Assembly (NCBI GenBank): GCA_044425555.1
Contig: JAWXVF010000017.1
Location: forward strand, 1-28,563
Length of the DNA: 28,563 bases
Source of the DNA: JAWXVE01 sp044425555
GTDB taxonomy: Bacteria > Bacillota > Clostridia > Lachnospirales > Lachnospiraceae
Reading direction: 5' to 3'
This document shows positions 24,597-28,563 of the stretch, in pieces; the first letter of the stretch is position 1, and every line of letters starts with the position of its first letter. Below the pieces are notes generated by a model. The model made no database searches and was not told the origin of the DNA. It saw only the letters and a program-made list of their open reading frames with translations. The position numbers and the translations under genes were made by a program.

Positions 24597-25460
24597 TTAC
24601 TCTCTTTCTCTTTGTATTCGATGTAGTTCCTCTAGCAATTCATCTTCTGTAATAATCCCATTCGATAAAGGCAATCCCTCTGCTTGTAAGGTATGTGCTA
24701 GTAATGTAACTTGCGGTACATCTAATCTAAGTTCTTGTAATTTAGGTACATTGGAAAAAACTTCTCTAGGTGTTCCTTCCATACAAACTTCCCCTTTGTC
24801 CATAACAAATACTTTATCCGCATGAATCACTTCTTCCATGTAGTGAGTAATCAATATCACTGTAATACCTTCTACATCATTTAACGCTCTTGCTACATCA
24901 ATAACTGCTTTTCTCCCCTTAGGATCCAACATTGCAGTCGGCTCATCTAATATAATACACTTAGGATGCATTGCAATAACACCAGCTATAGATACACGTT
25001 GCTTCTGACCACCTGATAATTTATTAGGAGAATATTTTCTATAATCATACATTCCTACCACGCGTAAACTTTCTTCCATACGTTCCCAAATTTCTTGTGT
25101 GGGTGTTCCTATATTTTCTGGACCAAACCCTACATCTTCCTCCACTAGTTGTCCTATAATCTGATTGTCTGGATTTTGAAAAACCATTCCAGCCCTTTGT
25201 CTAATATCCCAAAGGTGCTTTTCATCCTTAGTATTATAAGAATCTATGGTAACGCTTCCACTTGTTGGAGTTAGTATGGCATTTAAATGTTTTGCTAACG
25301 TTGACTTACCTGAACCGTTATGTCCTAAAACAGCAATAAACTGTCCTTCTTCTACCTCTAAGTTTACATGATTTAGGGCGGTCAATGTTTCTTCCACTTC
25401 CCCCTCATCATTATATCTCATATATTCAAATACTACCTGATCTACTTGAATAATTCCCAT
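24597..25460 (-). CDS. ecfA1: ECF transporter ATPase EcfA1
   Basis: A 287-residue ABC ATPase, first gene of the ECF energising module. Walker A is GHNGSGKST (46-54), the Q-loop segment is GMVFQNPDNQIIGQLVEEDV, typical of EcfA1, the signature is LSGGQKQRVSIAG, Walker B is CIILDEPTAMLDP and the switch His is in LITHYMEEV. The start ATG follows AAGGTGACAA. A terminator after rplQ and a promoter 45-75 bp upstream of this gene separate it from the ribosomal operon, although read-through is possible. Confidence 0.95.
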   Translation of the reverse strand: MGIIQVDQVVFEYMRYNDEGEVEETLTALNHVNLEVEEGQFIAVLGHNGSGKSTLAKHLNAILTPTSGSVTIDSYNTKDEKHLWDIRQRAGMVFQNPDNQIIGQLVEEDVGFGPENIGTPTQEIWERMEESLRVVGMYDYRKYSPNKLSGGQKQRVSIAGVIAMHPKCIILDEPTAMLDPKGRKAVIDVARALNDVEGITVILITHYMEEVIHADKVFVMDKGEVCMEGTPREVFSNVPKLQELRLDVPQVTLLAHTLQAEGLPLSNGIITEDELLEELHRIQRERE

Positions 25461-25505
25461 TTGTCACCTTACTTTACTTTTTAGTTTACAATATACATTT
25501 TTATC

Positions 25506-25534
25506 ATTGTACTAGATTTTCCACTCTTACGCAA
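25506..25534 (-). promoter_or_regulatory. Predicted promoter of the ecf-truA group
   Basis: On the minus strand TTGCGT (25529-25534), a 17-bp spacer and TACAAT (25506-25511). The -10 matches five of six consensus bases, the -35 only the first three. It lies 46 bp ahead of the ecfA1 start codon and after the ribosomal-operon terminator. Confidence 0.5.
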
Positions 25535-25586
25535 TAGAGTAGCGAAATAAATGCTAAGATTATTTCCCTCTCAATAAACCGTATGT

Positions 25587-25657
25587 ATAGGCTCCTATAC
25601 AGCTCTACTACTTATATTCTACTCTTCTTATATGGTATTGTAGAGAACTAATACCAT
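25587..25657 (-). repeat. Two inverted repeats between the rplQ terminator and the ecf promoter
   Basis: GTATAGG-CT-CCTATAC at 25587-25602 is a near-continuous 16-bp dyad, and ATGGTATT (25632-25639) with AATACCAT (25650-25657) is an 8-bp stem with a 10-nt loop. Neither is followed by a T run. They could be protein binding sites upstream of the ecf promoter or secondary structure in read-through RNA. Confidence 0.45.
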
Positions 25658-25672
25658 GTCTGGAACATATAG

Positions 25673-25705
25673 AAAAAAAGACAAGTTCATCTGAACTCGT
25701 CTTTT
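25673..25705 (-). terminator. Terminator of the ribosomal protein operon
   Basis: The arms AAAAGACAAGTTCA (25676-25689) and TGAACTCGTCTTTT (25692-25705) form a 14-bp stem with a two-base apex on the plus reading, and the single mismatch becomes a G-U pair on the minus strand. The minus-strand stem is followed by a continuous T run. It lies 31 bp after the rplQ stop codon. Confidence 0.9.
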
Positions 25706-25735
25706 CTACTAAATACTTTACATGATAATATGAAT

Positions 25736-26278
25736 TTATACTAGTTCAAGTAATACTTCCATTGCTGCATCACCTTTACGTAAACCAATTTTTACAATTC
25801 TAGTATAACCACCTTTGTGCTTACTCTCTGCATATTTAGGAGCAATTTCATCAAATAATTTAGCTACTAAATCTATTTCTTTTGTATTTTTCTTTCTTCC
25901 AGCTGCTTCTTCTGGAACGTCTGTTACAGAATATAATACACGTAGCATTTGTCTTCTTCCGTGTAATCTAGAAGGTAAATCTTTTTTAATTTCTTTTTGT
26001 ACTTCATCGTATACAGTTACTTTTTTACCATCTACAACTTCTTTTACTCTCTTACCGTTCTCATCTTTACGTGGTACTTTCGCAGTTACAGTAACCATTT
26101 CAAAATTATCTTTTTCCTTCACTGCCATAGCAATTAAACCATCTGCAATTTTAATCACTTCTTTAGCTTTTGCTTCTGTAGTACGAATCTTTCCATGCAA
26201 TATTAATGCTGTTACTTGATTTCTAAGTAATGCTTTTCTTTGACTTGAAGTTCTACCTAATTTTCTATACTTTGCCAT
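25736..26278 (-). CDS. rplQ: 50S ribosomal protein L17 with internal insertion
   Basis: A 180-residue large-subunit protein, clearly longer than the roughly 115-125 residues usual in Bacillus or E. coli. The conserved N-terminus is AKYRKLGRTSSQRKALLRNQ and the conserved end is GGYTRIVKIGLRKGDAAMEVLLELV. The extra length is an insertion at about residues 54-100, between MAVKEKDN and SRLHGRRQML, rich in Lys, Val and Asp/Glu (TVTAKVPRKDENGKRVKEVV), with a few further residues near 120-135. I recall the same insertion in Lachnospiraceae L17, so it is a lineage trait rather than an artefact. AGAAGGAGAGATAACAAA precedes the ATG. It is the last gene of the operon. Confidence 0.97.
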   Translation of the reverse strand: MAKYRKLGRTSSQRKALLRNQVTALILHGKIRTTEAKAKEVIKIADGLIAMAVKEKDNFEMVTVTAKVPRKDENGKRVKEVVDGKKVTVYDEVQKEIKKDLPSRLHGRRQMLRVLYSVTDVPEEAAGRKKNTKEIDLVAKLFDEIAPKYAESKHKGGYTRIVKIGLRKGDAAMEVLLELV

Positions 26279-26296
26279 TTTGTTATCTCTCCTTCT

Positions 26297-26358
26297 TTGT
26301 TGAACATCTGGCCACGCTCTTTGGACTTACTTACCAAATGCTAAATGTTTATCAACAA
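26297..26358 (-). other. Predicted structured mRNA element upstream of rplQ
   Basis: Outer arms TTGTTGA (26297-26303) and TCAACAA (26352-26358) pair perfectly. The helix continues as ACAT (26304-26307) with ATGT (26345-26348) after a 3-nt bulge, and encloses an inner hairpin TTTGG (26320-26324) with CCAAA (26334-26338). In the mRNA the structure closes a few bases before the rplQ Shine-Dalgarno sequence. Function unknown; a ribosomal protein binding site is possible. Confidence 0.5.
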
Positions 26359-26420
26359 TGAATCCACACGTAAGCGCCATTCGGTCTTATCTTCCATGCT
26401 ATATCATTATATGTTTTATT

Positions 26421-27380
26421 TTAATCCTCAATTGGATTTAATTCTAAACCTAATTCTTTTAATTTTGCTAATACTTCTTCTAAAGATTTGCGTCCAAGAT
26501 TACGTACTTTCATCATGTCTTCTGAAGTTCGATTAGTAAGTTCTTCTACTGTATTAATTCCAGCTCTCTTAAGACAATTAAAGGAACGAACAGACAATTC
26601 AAGATCATCGATACTCATCTCAAGTACTTTTTCTTTCTCATCTTCTTCTTTTTCAATCATTACTTCTGCCATTTTTGCATTTTCTGATAAATCAACAAAA
26701 AGATTCAAATGTTCACTAAGTACCTTTGCAGCAAGACTTACTGCTTCTGCTGGTTCTAAAGTTCCCTTCGTATAAACATCTAATGTAAGCTTATCAAAGT
26801 CAGTAATTTGACCTACACGAGTGTTTTCTACAATCAAGTTCACTCTCTCTACTGGTGTAAAAATAGAATCAACAGCAATAACACCAATTGGTAAATCATC
26901 ACCTTTATTCTTATCTGCACTAGCATACCCTCTGCCCTTTGTAATGGTAAGTTCCATATATAACTTAGTTTTTTTACCACCACTAAGCGTTGCAATCACT
27001 TGGTCTGGATTCAAAATTTCTATTTCTGAATCCACCTGAATATCAGAGGCTCTTACAATTCCTTCTCCTTCAAATTCCACAAATGCAATTTTATCTTCAT
27101 TTGTGCTACTAGAATTTTTAATTGCAAGGCTTTTCAAGTTCATTATAATTTCCGTTACATCTTCCTTAACACCTGGAATAGAACTAAATTCATGCAATAC
27201 CCCTTCAATTTTCACTCTGCTTACAGCGGCACCTGGCAAAGATGAGAGCATAATTCTTCTTAAAGAATTACCTAATGTAATACCATATCCTCTTTCTAAT
27301 GGTTCTACAACAAACTTGCCATACTTCTTATCTTCAGAGATTTCACTTACTTCAATATTCGGTTTTTCAAAATCAAACAT
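26421..27380 (-). CDS. rpoA: RNA polymerase alpha subunit
   Basis: A 319-residue subunit that nucleates assembly of RNA polymerase and contacts activators and UP elements. The N-terminal domain (to about 230) begins FDFEKPNIEVSEISEDKKYG and contains PLERGYGITLGNSLRRIMLSSLPGAAV, the dimerisation and assembly core. An acidic linker (EKEEDEKEK, about 243-252) leads to the C-terminal domain with LELSVRSFNCLKRAGINTVEEL and VRNLGRKSLEEV, the DNA-binding helix-hairpin-helix motifs. AAGGAGGGTATGTACA precedes the start. It lies between rpsD and rplQ, the standard alpha-operon order. Confidence 0.98.
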   Translation of the reverse strand: MFDFEKPNIEVSEISEDKKYGKFVVEPLERGYGITLGNSLRRIMLSSLPGAAVSRVKIEGVLHEFSSIPGVKEDVTEIIMNLKSLAIKNSSSTNEDKIAFVEFEGEGIVRASDIQVDSEIEILNPDQVIATLSGGKKTKLYMELTITKGRGYASADKNKGDDLPIGVIAVDSIFTPVERVNLIVENTRVGQITDFDKLTLDVYTKGTLEPAEAVSLAAKVLSEHLNLFVDLSENAKMAEVMIEKEEDEKEKVLEMSIDDLELSVRSFNCLKRAGINTVEELTNRTSEDMMKVRNLGRKSLEEVLAKLKELGLELNPIED

Positions 27381-27426
27381 TGTACATACCCTCCTTAATC
27401 AACATTACTAAATGTTATTTGACACA

Positions 27427-27466
27427 AGCATAACTCTAAAACCAAAGGCCTTAGAGTTATTATGCT
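27427..27466 (-). other. Bulged hairpin between rpsD and rpoA
   Basis: AGCATAACTCTAA (27427-27439) pairs with TTAGAGTTATTATGCT (27451-27466) as two helices of 7 and 6 bp separated by a 3-nt bulge, around an 11-nt loop containing AAGGCC. It starts 4 bp after the rpsD stop codon. No T run follows on the minus strand, so it may be a processing or stability element. Confidence 0.55.
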
Positions 27467-27470
27467 ACTC

Positions 27471-28064
27471 TTATCTTGAATACAATTCGACAATAAGCAT
27501 TTCATCAACTGGTACGTCAATTACTTCTCTTGATGGAAGTTCTTTTACGGTTCCCTTTAAAGCTTCTTGATTTACGTCAAGCCATTCTGGTGTTAATCTA
27601 CCACCTGTTACTTCTATGATATCCTTGTATCTTTGTAGGCTTCTTGATTTTTCTCTAATTTCAATTACATCGCCAGCTTTCACTAAGTAAGAAGGAATAT
27701 TTACACCTTTTCCATTTACTAAAACGTGCTTATGGCCAACCACTTGTCTTGCTTCTCTACGAGTTCTTGCAAATCCCATACGAAAGATTACGCTATCTAG
27801 TCTTGTTTCTAGCATAACCATTAAGTTTTCACCTGTCATACCCTTCATTTTATCTGCTTTCGCATAATAATTTCTAAAAGGTTTTTCAAGTACACCATAA
27901 ATGAATTTTGCTTTTTGTTTTTCTCTTAATTGCAAGCCATATTCGCTAACTTTTTTACCTGCCCTAGCTGACTTTCTATTTGACTTTTTATCATATCCTA
28001 AGTACATTGGTTCTAAACCAAGTGATCTACATCTTTTTAAAACTGGAACTCTATTTACTGCCAT
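27471..28064 (-). CDS. rpsD: 30S ribosomal protein S4
   Basis: A 197-residue primary 16S rRNA-binding protein that starts 30S body assembly; in several bacteria it also represses translation of its own operon. The N-terminus AVNRVPVLKRCRSLGLEP is slightly different from the common 'ARYTGP..K..RR.G' form, and only a single Cys (C12) is present, so this is the zinc-free type. The S4 RNA-binding domain spans about 88-150 (MLETRLDSVIFRMGFARTRREARQVVGHKHVLVNG). The ATG follows GTAGGAGGAAAATAAA. A short perfect hairpin ends one base before that site. Confidence 0.97.
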   Translation of the reverse strand: MAVNRVPVLKRCRSLGLEPMYLGYDKKSNRKSARAGKKVSEYGLQLREKQKAKFIYGVLEKPFRNYYAKADKMKGMTGENLMVMLETRLDSVIFRMGFARTRREARQVVGHKHVLVNGKGVNIPSYLVKAGDVIEIREKSRSLQRYKDIIEVTGGRLTPEWLDVNQEALKGTVKELPSREVIDVPVDEMLIVELYSR

Positions 28065-28079
28065 TTTATTTTCCTCCTA

Positions 28080-28096
28080 CGTTCTATCTTAGAACG
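28080..28096 (-). other. Hairpin abutting the rpsD ribosome binding site
   Basis: CGTTCTA (28080-28086) and TAGAACG (28090-28096) form a perfect 7-bp stem with a 3-nt loop. In the mRNA its 3' end is one base from the AGGAGG used by rpsD, so its formation or binding by a protein could influence rpsD translation. Confidence 0.55.
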
Positions 28097-28148
28097 ATTT
28101 GTTGTTTACAATATCCATTATAAAATAATATTCCACTCATAATCTAGC

Positions 28149-28196
28149 AATTTGTACTGTATAGTTCAAATTACGATTGAAAATACCATTTTCAAT
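28149..28196 (-). other. Two tandem inverted repeats in the rpsK-rpsD gap
   Basis: AATTTGTACT (28149-28158) and AGTTCAAATT (28163-28172) pair at nine of ten positions around GTAT. Immediately next to it ATTGAAAAT (28176-28184) and ATTTTCAAT (28188-28196) pair perfectly with a 3-nt loop. Neither has the run of Ts expected of a terminator on the minus strand. The 180-bp gap is long for this operon. Confidence 0.55.
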
Positions 28197-28244
28197 TACC
28201 TTCATCCAACGATTTCTTGTTAGTACTATTAATCTTATATCACA

Positions 28245-28563
28245 CTATACACGACGACGTTTTGGTGGGCGACATCCGTTATGTGGTACTGGAGTAACAT
28301 CTTTAATACTAATTACTTCAAGCCCACTTGCTTGTAATGCACGAATTGCTGCTTCACGACCAGATCCTGGTCCTTTTACAAATACATCTACTATTTTTAA
28401 ACCATGTACTAGTGCTGCCTTTGTAGCTGTTTCAGCTGCCATTTGGGCTGCATATGGAGTAGATTTCTTTGAACCTCTAAAGCCAAGACCACCAGCACTT
28501 GCCCAACTAAGAGCATTACCTTCTGCATCAGTTAATGTTACAATCGTATTATTAAAAGATGAT
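28245..28563 (-). CDS. rpsK: 30S ribosomal protein S11, C-terminal part (5' end outside window)
   Basis: The reading frame is open to the right edge of the window; 105 codons before the stop are visible. It reads SSFNNTIVTLTDAEGNALSWASAGG, then GFRGSKKSTPYAAQMAAETA, and ends DVTPVPHNGCRPPKRRRV, the highly conserved S11 sequence. Only about 25 N-terminal residues are missing. S11 binds the 16S rRNA platform near the mRNA exit. The next gene, rpsD, starts 180 bp downstream, with inverted repeats in between. Confidence 0.97.
   Translation of the reverse strand, partial: SSFNNTIVTLTDAEGNALSWASAGGLGFRGSKKSTPYAAQMAAETATKAALVHGLKIVDVFVKGPGSGREAAIRALQASGLEVISIKDVTPVPHNGCRPPKRRRV

Noticed and set aside
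25815..26219. 134-codon plus-strand open frame
   Set aside because: It lies wholly opposite rplQ; the translation is Ser/Thr/Phe-rich, as expected for the complement of a Lys-rich gene.
26488..27411. Several plus-strand open frames across rpoA
   Set aside because: Antisense to a highly conserved gene, with no ribosome binding sites and no recognisable domains.
1..28563. CRISPR arrays, insertion sequences, prophage, tRNA or rRNA genes, defence systems
   Set aside because: No repeat-spacer pattern, transposase or integrase-like ORF, tRNA cloverleaf or rRNA sequence was seen. I read by eye, so a short or degenerate element could have been missed.

Overview
The window looks like a piece of chromosome from an AT-rich, anaerobic Gram-positive bacterium of the class Clostridia, most likely family Lachnospiraceae; I cannot name a genus. 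The right end carries the gene order rpsK-rpsD-rpoA-rplQ-ecfA1-ecfA2-ecfT-truA, which is typical of Clostridia. Ribosomal protein L17 has the long internal insertion that I associate with Lachnospiraceae. The radical SAM maturase is of the oxygen-sensitive type, and carbohydrate uptake relies on lipoprotein-dependent ABC importers with AraC and LacI regulators. Almost everything is on the minus strand; only the MFS/pncB pair at 16.1-18.9 kb is on the plus strand.

Left region (1-7.4 kb, minus strand). The window opens inside a sugar-type ABC binding lipoprotein (only its N-terminal 250 residues are present). Upstream of it lie a membrane-bound AraC-type regulator with an extracellular sensor domain, a MATE exporter, a TauE/SafE permease, an anaerobic sulfatase-maturating enzyme and an unrecognised membrane-tethered protein. 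A 15-bp direct repeat between the regulator and the lipoprotein gene may be the regulator's binding site.

Middle region (7.5-15.6 kb, minus strand). This is a complete alpha-glucoside utilisation locus: a LacI-type repressor with its own terminator, then a strong promoter with a perfect 16-bp palindromic operator, then binding lipoprotein, two permeases and two paralogous GH13 alpha-glucosidases, closed by a terminator at 7.53 kb. No ATPase is encoded here, so the importer probably borrows a shared MsmX-type ATPase. The two glucosidases differ at the residue after the nucleophile in a way that suggests one acts on alpha-1,4 and the other on alpha-1,6 linkages.

The 15.6-16.1 kb stretch has no intact gene. 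It holds a decayed gene for a small membrane-anchored coiled-coil protein (minus strand) and the promoter region of the plus-strand operon, with two dyad elements. That operon encodes an MFS transporter and nicotinate phosphoribosyltransferase and ends in a hairpin that overlaps the stop codon of the convergent gene.

Right region (18.9-28.6 kb, minus strand). Reading in the direction of transcription: the end of the alpha ribosomal operon (rpsK partial, rpsD, rpoA, rplQ, strong terminator), then a new promoter with ecfA1-ecfA2-ecfT (the energising module of ECF vitamin transporters), truA, and a MoxR ATPase-DUF58-DUF4129 module. Each of the three gaps inside the ribosomal operon contains inverted repeats that could fold in the mRNA. 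I found no CRISPR array, phage, transposon or defence system. The most worthwhile leads are regulatory and structural: the ribosomal-operon RNA structures, the orphan maturase/TauE pair, the niacin-linked MFS transporter and the decayed gene.
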